A stretch of 64,000 nucleotides of DNA from Bradyrhizobium genosp. SA-3 (GTDB taxonomy: Bacteria; Pseudomonadota; Alphaproteobacteria; Rhizobiales; Xanthobacteraceae), in NCBI RefSeq assembly GCF_004212635.1, contig NZ_PSRT01000005.1:1-64000 (forward strand), written 5' to 3'. Position numbers and translations under genes: made by a program. The notes beneath the pieces are model-generated. The model searched no databases, was not told the origin of the DNA, and worked only from the letters and a program-made list of their open reading frames with translations. Of the stretch, positions 46,023-55,042 are shown one piece after another (within the stretch, counting starts at the first letter, position 1; each line of letters begins with the position of its first letter).

Positions 46023-47141
46023 CTGAAGAAGTTTCGAGCGATCGAGGGACTGCGAGGCTGGCTGGCGTGGACCGTAGTCTTGGCGCACCTCGCATACTGT
46101 TCGGGCTCCAATATGGGAGCACTGGGATTGCATGTCAGGTCGTTGGGCCCGCCAGCTGTTCTCGTTTTCCTCGTCGTCAGCGGCTTCGTGATCACACACG
46201 TTGTTATCGAAAAAGCGGAGCCATATCCGGTCTATCTCGTTCAGCGTTTTGCACGACTGTTTCCGTTGTTTGCCACCACCTGCTTTTTTGGTTTCTTCAC
46301 CAACGATCTGCTTGCCATTTCGCTAGCTGTTCCTGGTTTTAATGATTCCGAATTCGCAAGGGTTGTTAATGGTGTCGCCGCAAGCAATCATAAGTACTTC
46401 TGGTCACACCTTCTCGCGCATCTCACGATGCTGCACGGTGCCATTTCCAATGCAGCGCTGCCGTATTCGGAGTACGCATTCAACATGCCAGCCTGGAGCA
46501 TTTCGCTGGAATGGCAATTCTATCTTGTTGCGCCGCTGATAATCTGCATCATCCGAAATGAATTGTTCATCCCGTTGCTGGCCGTCGCAGTTGCGATTTG
46601 TGAATTTTGGTTCAGAAGTGTCGTCGGCACTGCTCAGCCCGGAGCCTTGCCGCTTGGAGTTAGTTACTTCGTGGTGGGAATTGTGAGCCGATTCACCTAC
46701 CCGTATGTGGAAGGCCACAATTGGCTTGTCCCGGCCGTGGCTTTGGCGATGGTCCTTTTTCCGTTGCGCAGTGAACTGCGACCGTTCCTGATCTGGTTTA
46801 TTGTATTTTTTGGTCTTCCGCGGAAGTGCCAGGAGCGGCCGGGACTTGCTGGCAATATATACTCCTGCGCGCTCACGAGTGCCGTGGCGCAATATTTTGG
46901 TTCGCGCTCCTACTCGATCTTTCTGTGTCACTATCCTGTCATCTCCGCGATCGTTTGGCTCCTCTTCAACTACTCTGGGACTGTTCCTGGGATGCTGCTA
47001 CTTTCGTGCCTGAGCATACCCGCCACGATAATCGTTTCAGAACTCACGTATCGATACATTGAACTGCCGGGGATCAAGATGGGAAGACGCGCCGCGGCCT
47101 GGATGCAGCCGCCGATCGCGTCGGGTGTGGCTTCCCAATGA
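46023..47141 (+). CDS. Acyltransferase family 3 (OafA/YrhL-like) membrane protein
   Basis: About 372 residues if it begins at CTG 46023. The expected family N-terminus KKFRAIEGLRGWLAWTVVLA then HLAY (conserved His) is encoded from here, but no ATG, GTG or TTG lies between the in-frame stop at 46005 and 46079; the first usual start (TTG 46080) would cut off the conserved first TM. Further motifs: FFVVSGFVITHVV-like, VQRFARLFPLF, and PAWSISLEWQFYLVAPL. Ten or so TM segments. Probably O-acylates the polysaccharide. Either a CTG start is used or the gene is damaged. Confidence 0.75.
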   Translation: MKKFRAIEGLRGWLAWTVVLAHLAYCSGSNMGALGLHVRSLGPPAVLVFLVVSGFVITHVVIEKAEPYPVYLVQRFARLFPLFATTCFFGFFTNDLLAISLAVPGFNDSEFARVVNGVAASNHKYFWSHLLAHLTMLHGAISNAALPYSEYAFNMPAWSISLEWQFYLVAPLIICIIRNELFIPLLAVAVAICEFWFRSVVGTAQPGALPLGVSYFVVGIVSRFTYPYVEGHNWLVPAVALAMVLFPLRSELRPFLIWFIVFFGLPRKCQERPGLAGNIYSCALTSAVAQYFGSRSYSIFLCHYPVISAIVWLLFNYSGTVPGMLLLSCLSIPATIIVSELTYRYIELPGIKMGRRAAAWMQPPIASGVASQ

Positions 47142-47261
47142 ATATTCATGCGAAGATCCGCTCGCTCAGGATCAACGAGTAAGGCGGGCGAACGGACTCC
47201 TCGCGACGCGTACGCAAGCCTGCGTCACATGGCTCGGCAAACGTGGTCATCATTCAGCCCT

Positions 47262-48605
47262 TCAAGCCGTGAGAGCGAATGAATCATCTCGGATGATCCG
47301 TTGCTCAAGCCAAGTGTTTCCATTGAAGTGCTTGTACTGTTCTGCACGCAGCTTGTCGGCCAGACGACCCGGCGGCAGATCAACATCCGCATATGTCAGG
47401 ACTGCATCCTTTTTGACTGCGTGCCGCAACTTGCAGCCCTCTACGAGACCTTCGGGAAGGTATTGCATTTGGCTCATTTCCTCGGAGTTCACGGCTTCGC
47501 CATAGGTCATGTACATCCCATAGTCATCGAGGACCTCGCCCGCCGCCAAATCACGCTTGGCGACGGCACAGACCTCGACGACCGGACCGGCGATGGGAGG
47601 GGCGACCAAATCTTTGAAAAGAAACGCACGAGCAATCGAGTTCGGCACTTCGAAATGAACGAGGTGATATGGGGTGAAGAACGAGTACAAGGGGCCTTCA
47701 CCCATTTTGTACAAGCTCAAATACTTCTTTTGTTTTGGATCGGTGTGCTCGGCTAGCACGTAGACCTTGGTCAGCGGTGTGCCGACGAGATAGTCGATGA
47801 TTCCGCCCAGGGCGCGGACCTCGTCTATGTCGTAGAGTGTGCCTATCTTCGTGACGTCGCCGCGGTATTCCAGCCCGCGCGACATGCCGCGCGATCTTAC
47901 CTTGAAGCCGGTAGCATTGGCGACGATCGTTTGCTCGAAACTGATCTTGGATCCGTCAGCAAAGCTGGTGACCATGGCTGGGTTCTGTCCCCATTGCTCG
48001 GCAAATCCCTTCTGCGTGGTGGGGGTACGATACGGGTCCTGAAGTCCCTTGATGTTGCCGACAACGCGTGGGATCAAGCCGAGTCCCTTTACCCATCGAA
48101 CCAGGTTCATTTGCACTCCCGGTTCGTCGCCATCGCATGCGGATAGGGAGCCGCCGTACTTCTTTGCATAGACCTGCAAGATCGGCCCGATAGTCGCGTC
48201 AATCTCCGCGTTCATGAGCACCACGGTTTTTTGATGCTTGAAGGCTTCCAGCGCGACGTGGGCGCCGAATTCAACCGATCCGGTTACGTCGACGATCACG
48301 TCGACCAGGTCCGATCTGGCGAGGAGGAACGCGTCCTCGGTGACCGCCGGAACGCCAGCGGCAATGGCTCTGTCTAGCTGTCCTTGGTTGTCCGCGTAAA
48401 CCACGTCGGTTAGGCCGGAATAGTTGAATACGTCACGGCCACGCTGTGGCTTTCGGCTGTATATGGCAACCACGCGCATTCCAGGAACACTGTTGTTTAT
48501 CTGATTGGTAATCCCCTGAACCATGAAACCTGCGCCAAGCAGGCCGACGCGAATTGGCTTTCCGGCCGCATGACGGGCGTTTAGGGCGTGGTCGATGAGT
48601 ATCAT
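47262..48605 (-). CDS. SAF-domain NAD(P)-binding oxidoreductase
   Basis: 447 residues from ATG 48605 (a TTG at 48620 is possible). N-terminal Rossmann fold VGLLGAGFMVQGITNQ; IVDVTGSVEFGAHVA, SACDGDEPGVQMNLVRW; C-terminal SAF domain VCAVAKRDLAAGEVLDDYG. It resembles homoserine-dehydrogenase-like proteins found with sugar nucleotide genes. The gene shares an operon with the second RmlC-like gene and diverges from the cytidylyltransferase gene. Reaction unknown; oxidation or reduction of a sugar intermediate is inferred. Confidence 0.82.
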   Translation of the reverse strand: MILIDHALNARHAAGKPIRVGLLGAGFMVQGITNQINNSVPGMRVVAIYSRKPQRGRDVFNYSGLTDVVYADNQGQLDRAIAAGVPAVTEDAFLLARSDLVDVIVDVTGSVEFGAHVALEAFKHQKTVVLMNAEIDATIGPILQVYAKKYGGSLSACDGDEPGVQMNLVRWVKGLGLIPRVVGNIKGLQDPYRTPTTQKGFAEQWGQNPAMVTSFADGSKISFEQTIVANATGFKVRSRGMSRGLEYRGDVTKIGTLYDIDEVRALGGIIDYLVGTPLTKVYVLAEHTDPKQKKYLSLYKMGEGPLYSFFTPYHLVHFEVPNSIARAFLFKDLVAPPIAGPVVEVCAVAKRDLAAGEVLDDYGMYMTYGEAVNSEEMSQMQYLPEGLVEGCKLRHAVKKDAVLTYADVDLPPGRLADKLRAEQYKHFNGNTWLEQRIIRDDSFALTA

Positions 48606-48664
48606 CGTAGATTCTTTCAACTAGAAGGGATCGGTAAGGGCCTGCGTGCGACGTGCTTTCGGCG

Positions 48665-49243
48665 TCAACCTTCGACGCCGGCGAGTTCCATCCGCCCTTT
48701 CAGTTCGGATTCGACCTCGTTGAGTAAGCGAAATTTCTGATCCTTCTCCGAGATCACGGAAACCGGAAGCGGCCAGGTCAGTCCAAGCTTAGGATCATTG
48801 TACATCAGCCCGCTCTCCGCCTCGGGCGTATAGAATTCTCCCACCTGGTAGCTGGTATCGGTGTTGTCGACGAGAGTCTGATATCCGTGAGCAAAACGTT
48901 CCGGCACATAGAGCGCTCGCTGGTTGGTTTCGTTCAGTTCGACGGCGACATGCTGCAGGTAGGTCGGGCTTCCGGGACGCAGGTCGACTATGATGTCCAG
49001 GATGGCGCCACGCGTACAACGAACCAGTTTCGTCTCCGATGCCGGCGGAAACTGAAAGTGCATGCCGCGCAGGGTTCCCCGCCGGACATTTGACGCGATA
49101 TTCGCCTGCGCGATGACCGGATTGAGCCCGAGGGTCCTAAACTCTCTCTGGCAAAAGGCTCTCGCAAAAAAGCCGCGCGAATCCTCGCGGCGTTCAATAT
49201 CGATAATGTAGGCTCCTTTAAGCTTGGTTTCGGTTATAATCAC
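48665..49243 (-). CDS. dTDP-4-dehydrorhamnose 3,5-epimerase family protein (second copy)
   Basis: 192 residues. REDSRGFFARAFCQREF, RGTLRGMHFQFPPASE (catalytic His), DLRPGSPTYL, and YQVGEFYTPEAE. It differs from rfbC at 38458 in length and has YQVGEFY where RfbC has YKVDQVY, so a different nucleotide sugar, probably a CDP-sugar, is likely. Starts divergent from the cytidylyltransferase gene with an AT-rich gap between them. Confidence 0.88.
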   Translation of the reverse strand: MIITETKLKGAYIIDIERREDSRGFFARAFCQREFRTLGLNPVIAQANIASNVRRGTLRGMHFQFPPASETKLVRCTRGAILDIIVDLRPGSPTYLQHVAVELNETNQRALYVPERFAHGYQTLVDNTDTSYQVGEFYTPEAESGLMYNDPKLGLTWPLPVSVISEKDQKFRLLNEVESELKGRMELAGVEG

Positions 49244-49299
49244 TCCACTTCCTCCTTAATTGCCCGGCCGGCATTAAAATGCATCGAAATGTCAACGAT

Positions 49300-49405
49300 G
49301 ATAATGCTTAAGAGCAAAATTTCAAAATAGTTTTCAAAAAATATTGATTAATTGGTGTCGCCATATAAAATGCGACTATTCAATTTGCGAGATTTATGTA
49401 TTTAA
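49300..49405. promoter_or_regulatory. AT-rich divergent promoter region
   Basis: Contains AAAATTTCAAAATAGTTTTC and AAAAAATATTGATTAATTGG between the - strand RmlC-like gene and the + strand cytidylyltransferase gene. Probable divergent promoters. Confidence 0.5.
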
Positions 49406-49481
49406 ATCGAGACTTGTATGAGCCGCTTTTGGCGATCTGTAGCGACCGAAGCGGTTGGCAGAAACATGGGAAGCGCTGGCC

Positions 49482-50279
49482 ATGAAAGTTGTGCTGTTCT
49501 GTGGGGGGCTCGGGACCCGCATCCGAGAATATTCTGAAAGCATTCCGAAGCCCATGGTGCCCGTCGGCCAACACCCGATGCTGTGGCATGTTATGCAATA
49601 CTATAGTCAGTATGGTCATCGCGATTTTATACTGTGCCTGGGCTACAAGGCCAATGTGATCAAGGAGTACTTCCTCAACTCGGATCGCTGGGCTCACAGC
49701 GATTGCGTTGTTTCCAACTTCGGCAGGAAGGTTGAGGTCATCGGCGAGCAGCCGCCGGATTGGCAGGTTTCGCTAGTTGACACCGGCATTTGGCGAAACA
49801 TCGGTCAGCGCTTGATGGCGGTGCGCTCCCTCGTTGAGAACGAGGACATCTTTCTCGCAAACTACAGTGATGGCCTGACCGACGCGCCGTTGCCCGAAAT
49901 AGTAGAGCGGTTCAAGAAGAGTGGAATGGTCGGATGTTTCGTTGCCGTGCATCCTCCGTTCAATTTTCACCTTGCTGAATTCAATGGTGGAGACACCGTC
50001 AAGCGTTTCCGCTCCAGTCAGCAGTCCGAGATCTGGATCAACGGGGGCTACTTCATCTTCCGGAAGGAGATCTTCGACTACATCCGTGAGGGCGAGGAGC
50101 TTGTGCTCGAACCATTCAATCGCCTGATCGAGGCCGGAAAGCTCATGGCCTACAAGTACGAAGGTTTCTGGCGCGCGATGGATACGCTGCGGGACCGGCA
50201 GGTTCTTGAGGAGATGATTGAGCGGGGCGAAATGCCCTGGAAGATCATCTCGGAAGTGCGGGCGCAGGCAGCTTCATGA
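49482..50279 (+). CDS. rfbF: Glucose-1-phosphate cytidylyltransferase (RfbF-like)
   Basis: 265 residues from ATG 49482 (an upstream ATG at 49455 is less likely because the family begins MKVVLFCGGLGTRIRE). LGYKANVIKEYFLNSD, NYSDGLTD and EIWINGGYFIF are as in RfbF. Makes CDP-glucose from glucose 1-phosphate and CTP. The next enzyme of the CDP-3,6-dideoxyhexose route, CDP-glucose 4,6-dehydratase, is not obvious in the window, unless one of the SDR proteins takes this role. Confidence 0.85.
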   Translation: MKVVLFCGGLGTRIREYSESIPKPMVPVGQHPMLWHVMQYYSQYGHRDFILCLGYKANVIKEYFLNSDRWAHSDCVVSNFGRKVEVIGEQPPDWQVSLVDTGIWRNIGQRLMAVRSLVENEDIFLANYSDGLTDAPLPEIVERFKKSGMVGCFVAVHPPFNFHLAEFNGGDTVKRFRSSQQSEIWINGGYFIFRKEIFDYIREGEELVLEPFNRLIEAGKLMAYKYEGFWRAMDTLRDRQVLEEMIERGEMPWKIISEVRAQAAS

Positions 50280-50932
50280 AGGCATTTCAACTTGCCGCGC
50301 CCGGAGGGCGTCTCTCGATCCTCTGTCTCGGTGCGCACTCGGATGACATCGAAATAGGTGCGGGTGCGACGATCCTCGGCTTGTTGAACCGCGGAGCGCA
50401 TGTCGATGTGCACTGGTGCGTGCTGAGTGCGCCCGGTGGAAGGGAGCGGGAGGCGCGCGAATCTGCGAAGAGCTTCCTGGTTCAAGCAGCCAGTGCGGTG
50501 ATTGAAACGATGCCGTTTCGCGACGGATTCTTTCCGGAGCAGGGCGAGCGGATCAAGTCCTGGTTCGAGGAACTGAAGAGTCGGGCTAATCCCGATCTGA
50601 TCCTGACGCATCGGAGGGACGACCTTCACCAAGATCATCGTGAAGTGTGTCGACTGACATGGAATACGTTTCGCGATCACAGCATCCTCGAATACGAGAT
50701 CCCGAAATGGGATGGAGATCTGGGCAATCCCAATGTCTATGTGCCGGTCTCGGCGAGGACGCTGCAGCGCAAGATCGATCTACTGAAGGCGCATTTCGCA
50801 AGCCAACGATCCAAGCAATGGTTCGACGAGGAGACGTTCCGCGGTTTGGCGCGTCTCCGGGGCATGGAGTGCCGCGCTCCGGAACGCTACGCGGAGGCAT
50901 TCGTCGCCCGCAAGGTGGCCCTCGAACTGTAG
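50276..50932 (+). CDS. PIG-L family deacetylase
   Basis: 218 residues; overlaps the previous gene by four bases (ATGA). Metal site in LGAHSDDIEIGAGATI (the AHxDD motif) and HRRDDLHQDHREV (HxxH). LmbE/PIG-L enzymes remove N-acetyl groups from sugars. With the aminotransferase it suggests a free or differently acylated amino sugar. Coupled to the cytidylyltransferase. Confidence 0.9.
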   Translation: MKAFQLAAPGGRLSILCLGAHSDDIEIGAGATILGLLNRGAHVDVHWCVLSAPGGREREARESAKSFLVQAASAVIETMPFRDGFFPEQGERIKSWFEELKSRANPDLILTHRRDDLHQDHREVCRLTWNTFRDHSILEYEIPKWDGDLGNPNVYVPVSARTLQRKIDLLKAHFASQRSKQWFDEETFRGLARLRGMECRAPERYAEAFVARKVALEL

Positions 50933-51076
50933 TGCGTCGGAAAGCATCGCATGTCAGATCCTGCGTGTGTCTTTAGCGAAAGTGAAGGGGTCGGTACTTT
51001 GCGGACCAGACTGAGACATGAGAATGAGCATTGCGGGCCTAATCCCGTTTGATTTCGTTACCGTTGGGTTTTTGCT

Positions 51077-52543
51077 GTGAACGACTTGAAAGAGCGGGCG
51101 GTTCGTGGCGGCTTGGCGCGGCTCTGTGGTCAGGCTGCAAGCTTCCCTCTGCGCCTTGCTTCGATAGCAATTTTGGCGCGCCTGCTCAGCCCCAATGATT
51201 TTGGTCTGCTCGCCATGGTTACAGCTGTCACGGGCGTGTACGGATTTTTTACCACCGCGGGCCTTTCGTCAGCCACGGTTCAGCAAGACACCATCACCGA
51301 CGCTCAAATCTCGACATTGTTCTGGATCAACATAGCCGTCGGAGCGACATTGTTCCTTTTGTGCTTGGCAACAGCACCCATGCTCGTTGCATTTTATCAC
51401 GAGCCTCGCCTTTTTTGGGTGACGATCGTGACAGGAGCGGGATTTCTATTCAACGCGGCCGGCGTGCAGCACTATGCGCTTCTTCAGCGCCAGCTACGAT
51501 ACGTCACGCTAACAGTTATTGAAACGCTCTCACAAGTGTCGGCGATCGCCGTTGGAATCGCCATGGCGATTGCCGGCTTCGGTTATTGGTCGCTCGTCGC
51601 TATGGCACTCGTTTCGCCTGTGATGAATACATCGTGTCTGTGGTTGACGACCGCATGGATCCCGGAACGGCCGGGCATCAGCGCTGGTACGGGCAATATG
51701 CTGCGTTTCGGCGGGACCATAACTTTGAACGGTCTGGTCGTATATATTGCCTACAATTTCGAGAAAGTTCTTCTCGGGCGTTTCTGGGGCACCGATGCTC
51801 TCGGGCTGTATGGGAGGGCATACACCCTCGTTACCATCCCCACCGACAATCTCAATGCGGCGGTCGGTGCTGTCGTGTTCTCAGCGCTATCGCGCCTTCA
51901 ACAGGATCCCGCGCGTCTGAAGAAATACTTTCTCAAGGCCTATTCTTTGTACGCCTCCTTGACGATTCCCATCACCATCTTTTGTGCGCTATTCAGCGAA
52001 GACATTGTTCGAGTGTTTCTCGGACCGAAGTGGGGTGAAGCAGCCGTCATATTTCGACTGCTAAGCCCAACTGTCCTCATATTTGGGATGATAAATCCGC
52101 TTGGGTGGCTTCTGTTCTCAATTGGACTGCAGCGGCGAAGCTTGGCGATCGCACTCGTTCTCGCTCCGATCGTCATTTCTGCGTACTTCATTGGATTGCC
52201 GTACGGTCCCGGCGGAGTGGCGTTCGCTTATTCGGCCGCGATGACGCTGTGGCTTATTCCGCACATCGTGTGGTGCCTTCATGGCACGATGATATCTCCG
52301 TGGGATCTTTTCATGTCGGTCGGACGTCCGCTTCTCTCGGGCGCTGCGGCAGGGGCGGCCGCGTGGGTTTGTCAATTGTACCTTGCGGGGGAGGAACTTC
52401 CCTTCCTGAGGCTCCTATTGGGCGGTTGTATTATGGCCGGTACTTATTACTCAGTGCTCCTGATCATCATGGGGCAGAGAGCACTATACTTTGATTTATT
52501 CGCCGCCTTGAGAAAACCGGCCTCAATCGAAGGTAGGTCGTAG
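51077..52543 (+). CDS. Wzx-type polysaccharide flippase
   Basis: 488 residues, GTG start, about 12-14 TM segments. Family features: LARLLSPNDFGLLAMVTAVT and GFFTTAGLSSATVQQ, typical of the oligosaccharide flippase (PST) family. Flips lipid-linked repeat units across the inner membrane. The neighbour downstream is the Cys-rich two-domain protein, 75 bases later. Confidence 0.9.
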   Translation: MNDLKERAVRGGLARLCGQAASFPLRLASIAILARLLSPNDFGLLAMVTAVTGVYGFFTTAGLSSATVQQDTITDAQISTLFWINIAVGATLFLLCLATAPMLVAFYHEPRLFWVTIVTGAGFLFNAAGVQHYALLQRQLRYVTLTVIETLSQVSAIAVGIAMAIAGFGYWSLVAMALVSPVMNTSCLWLTTAWIPERPGISAGTGNMLRFGGTITLNGLVVYIAYNFEKVLLGRFWGTDALGLYGRAYTLVTIPTDNLNAAVGAVVFSALSRLQQDPARLKKYFLKAYSLYASLTIPITIFCALFSEDIVRVFLGPKWGEAAVIFRLLSPTVLIFGMINPLGWLLFSIGLQRRSLAIALVLAPIVISAYFIGLPYGPGGVAFAYSAAMTLWLIPHIVWCLHGTMISPWDLFMSVGRPLLSGAAAGAAAWVCQLYLAGEELPFLRLLLGGCIMAGTYYSVLLIIMGQRALYFDLFAALRKPASIEGRS

Positions 52544-52618
52544 GAGCTGTCCTCATTTAGGCGAAGAGACCTACCGAGTAGCAGTGAATCCTGGTCTTCA
52601 TATCGGGGGATTAGTCGA

Positions 52619-53797
52619 ATGACGAGTTTGAGCGCGGGCGATTGGGTAGAAGTTCGCAGCAAGGAAGAAATACTGCGGACTTTGGACAAAAATGGCCGGC
52701 TTGATGAGATGCCGTTTATGCCGCAAATGTTTGAGTATTGTGGTCGGCGCTTCAAAGTCTATAAGCGCGCGCACAAAACGTGCGACACAGTCAACCCAAT
52801 CGCTGGGCGGCGACTTCCGAACTCGGTTCATCTCGATACTCGATGTGACGGTAAGGCCTATGGGGGCTGCCAGGCGGCGTGCCTCTTGTTTTGGAAGGAG
52901 GCGTGGTTGAAGCCGGTCGACGAATCGGCGAGCCCAGTGACCACTTCGGACCACATCGAACCTCCTACATTGCAAACACATACTGGGGGAGCCGGTTGTT
53001 CCGTGCGAGATGTATGGAACGGAACGCGCGCCGCAGATATGGAAGGGGAGCCAAGATACACTTGCCAGGCGACGCAATTGCCCCTCTTCACGCGGCCGCT
53101 CGCATGGTGGGACGCCCGCCAGTATGTCGAGGACTACACGTCCGGCAACACTTCATTAGGGCGCATCACGCGCGGATTCATCTATCTCTTCGTCTGGCAC
53201 ATTCTATTAGCCAAGCGAGGCACGGGGACATCTAACATGGCCAAGAGAGGGATATTGGGCCGGCCAGCCCGACTGCTTTACGACTGGTTCCAGGGTCTTT
53301 GGGGTGGTGTCCCCTTCCCCCGGCGGCAAGGGACTCTCCCTGCCGGCCAAATCGGTCCGCTCTGCGACCTTAACCTGCAGCCCGGCGAGATAGTTAGAAT
53401 GAAATCGTATGAAGAAATACGCGCGACGTTGGTGAGTCATTCAAATACCAATCGCGGACTATCATTCGATGCCGAGCTCGTACCGTTTTGCGGAGGAACT
53501 TACCGTGTAAAGGCTCGCGTGACGACGTTCATAGACGAGAAAACTGGACTTATGAAGTCTCTGAAGACACCTGCCTTGATCTTAGAGAACGTCTGGTGCC
53601 AATCACGTTACAGCAACTGTCGAATGTTTTGTCCGAGAAGCATTTATGCTTGGTGTCGTGAGATTTGGCTCGAGCGTATTCCGAACAGCAACAGTGACCT
53701 CCATAAAACGGTTGCCGGCGTGGGCGTCGCCACGCTTGAGCACATTGCTGACGCGGAGACGCGGACAGTGCGCGAGGGCGAATCCTATGTTCGATAG
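52619..53797 (+). CDS. Unknown protein with two tandem Cys-rich domains
   Basis: 392 residues; ATG 52619 after GGGGG. Two halves match each other. First: GDWVEVRSKEEILRTL, F-x-x-x-C41-G, C76-x7-C84-x3-C88 then WKEAWL. Second: GEIVRMKSYEEIRATL, C291-G, C327-x6-C334-x3-C338 then WCREIWLE. The spacing from the first Cys to the next is 34 and 35 residues. A basic, less conserved linker (about 100-250) joins them, with one hydrophobic stretch (GFIYLFVWHILLA). Such Cys sets could bind zinc or an Fe-S cluster. I do not recognise a family. It overlaps the next GT2 gene by 11 bases and so is part of the EPS operon. Confidence 0.85.
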   Translation: MTSLSAGDWVEVRSKEEILRTLDKNGRLDEMPFMPQMFEYCGRRFKVYKRAHKTCDTVNPIAGRRLPNSVHLDTRCDGKAYGGCQAACLLFWKEAWLKPVDESASPVTTSDHIEPPTLQTHTGGAGCSVRDVWNGTRAADMEGEPRYTCQATQLPLFTRPLAWWDARQYVEDYTSGNTSLGRITRGFIYLFVWHILLAKRGTGTSNMAKRGILGRPARLLYDWFQGLWGGVPFPRRQGTLPAGQIGPLCDLNLQPGEIVRMKSYEEIRATLVSHSNTNRGLSFDAELVPFCGGTYRVKARVTTFIDEKTGLMKSLKTPALILENVWCQSRYSNCRMFCPRSIYAWCREIWLERIPNSNSDLHKTVAGVGVATLEHIADAETRTVREGESYVR

Positions 53798-54812
53798 CAC
53801 TGGCCTGAGTAGGCCGTTCATAACGATTGCGATCCCAACCTACAATCGAGCGATGCTGCTCAAGGAGTGTTTGCGATCCGCCCTGGCGCAGACTTATCCG
53901 CATTTTGAGGTGCTAGTTCTGGACAACGCGTCGACAGATGACACGTCTAAAGTGCTTAGAGGTATTCAGGACAAAAAGCTTCGCGTCGTAACTCAGGAAA
54001 AGAACGTTGGTCTAATTCCGAACTGGAATTCGTGCCTGGCCGAGGCCCGCGGCGACTATGTCGTATTTGTTTCGGACGATGATCAAATTGCACCACATTT
54101 TCTACAGCGATGTGTTGCCCTCATCAATCTGGAGGCAGATCTCCCGATCGTCGTCGCGTTGAGCGACATCTTCATGTCTCAGTTGCACCGCAATGTTGCG
54201 GCGATTCCAAACTCGAAACTGCGAACGGGAATCTGGCCCGGGAAGCATATCCTCGTCGAGTTCTTTAAGCGGCGGATACACACCAACATATGCACAATCT
54301 TGCTTGCCACTCGAGAATTTCGGGCGCGGGGCGGATTTTCCAGCGAGTTTGCTTGCGCAACGGACATGGCTGCTTCGCTTCCCCTTCTGCTGTCGGACAG
54401 AGCCGGTTTTGTCAATGAAACATGCGGATTCCATAGCGTGCACGACACAAGCGCGACTTCAGGTTTGGACCTCGACATACGGCTTGCCGACGACCAAAAG
54501 GTCGTCGATCTGATCGCTAGGACGGTCGAGTGCTCGAAGTTCAATCCGGAGGAACGAAAACTGCTTGTCTTGGAAGGCAGGCGCTGGGCAGCCCGCAACG
54601 TCATATTCGCAATTGCAGAAATTCGGCGGCGGGGCGCCCCCTTGGCGACCGCCATGCACGAGATCTGGCAATGGCATGTACACCTTTATTGTCTTGGCTT
54701 CGGAGATATCTTGCGCCTGGCTAGACCGCTCGCCATTATCGCTCTACCGCGCCAGGTTACGGCATCTGTAGCGCGCGTGAAGAACGCCATGATCGGAAGG
54801 CGGCTCGGTTGA
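53787..54812 (+). CDS. Glycosyltransferase family 2
   Basis: 341 residues from ATG 53787; a 47-codon upstream extension overlaps the previous gene and is rejected. ITIAIPTYNRAMLLKECLRS, VLDNASTDDTS and the DxD-type motif FVSDDDQIAP mark GT-A. Adds one sugar of the repeat unit at the cytoplasmic face. Confidence 0.9.
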   Translation: MFDSTGLSRPFITIAIPTYNRAMLLKECLRSALAQTYPHFEVLVLDNASTDDTSKVLRGIQDKKLRVVTQEKNVGLIPNWNSCLAEARGDYVVFVSDDDQIAPHFLQRCVALINLEADLPIVVALSDIFMSQLHRNVAAIPNSKLRTGIWPGKHILVEFFKRRIHTNICTILLATREFRARGGFSSEFACATDMAASLPLLLSDRAGFVNETCGFHSVHDTSATSGLDLDIRLADDQKVVDLIARTVECSKFNPEERKLLVLEGRRWAARNVIFAIAEIRRRGAPLATAMHEIWQWHVHLYCLGFGDILRLARPLAIIALPRQVTASVARVKNAMIGRRLG

Positions 54813-55042
54813 AACTAGAGTTTCCCGTACCTAAGCTACTCGATGACGGGTCAAGGGGTGGTCGTATCGTATGGCCGCCGGGATCGCTTCAGAGGTATCT
54901 CCGGCACGGCTCTTGAGGGGCACGACGTTCGTTGTTGTTAAATTTGCCAGGGGCCTATGGTTGACCAGCGACGGCTGTATGAACGCTGTGTTCACTTGGT
55001 CCCTTAGCTTGAGAAAGACTACATCTCTGCCGGAGCTCACAT

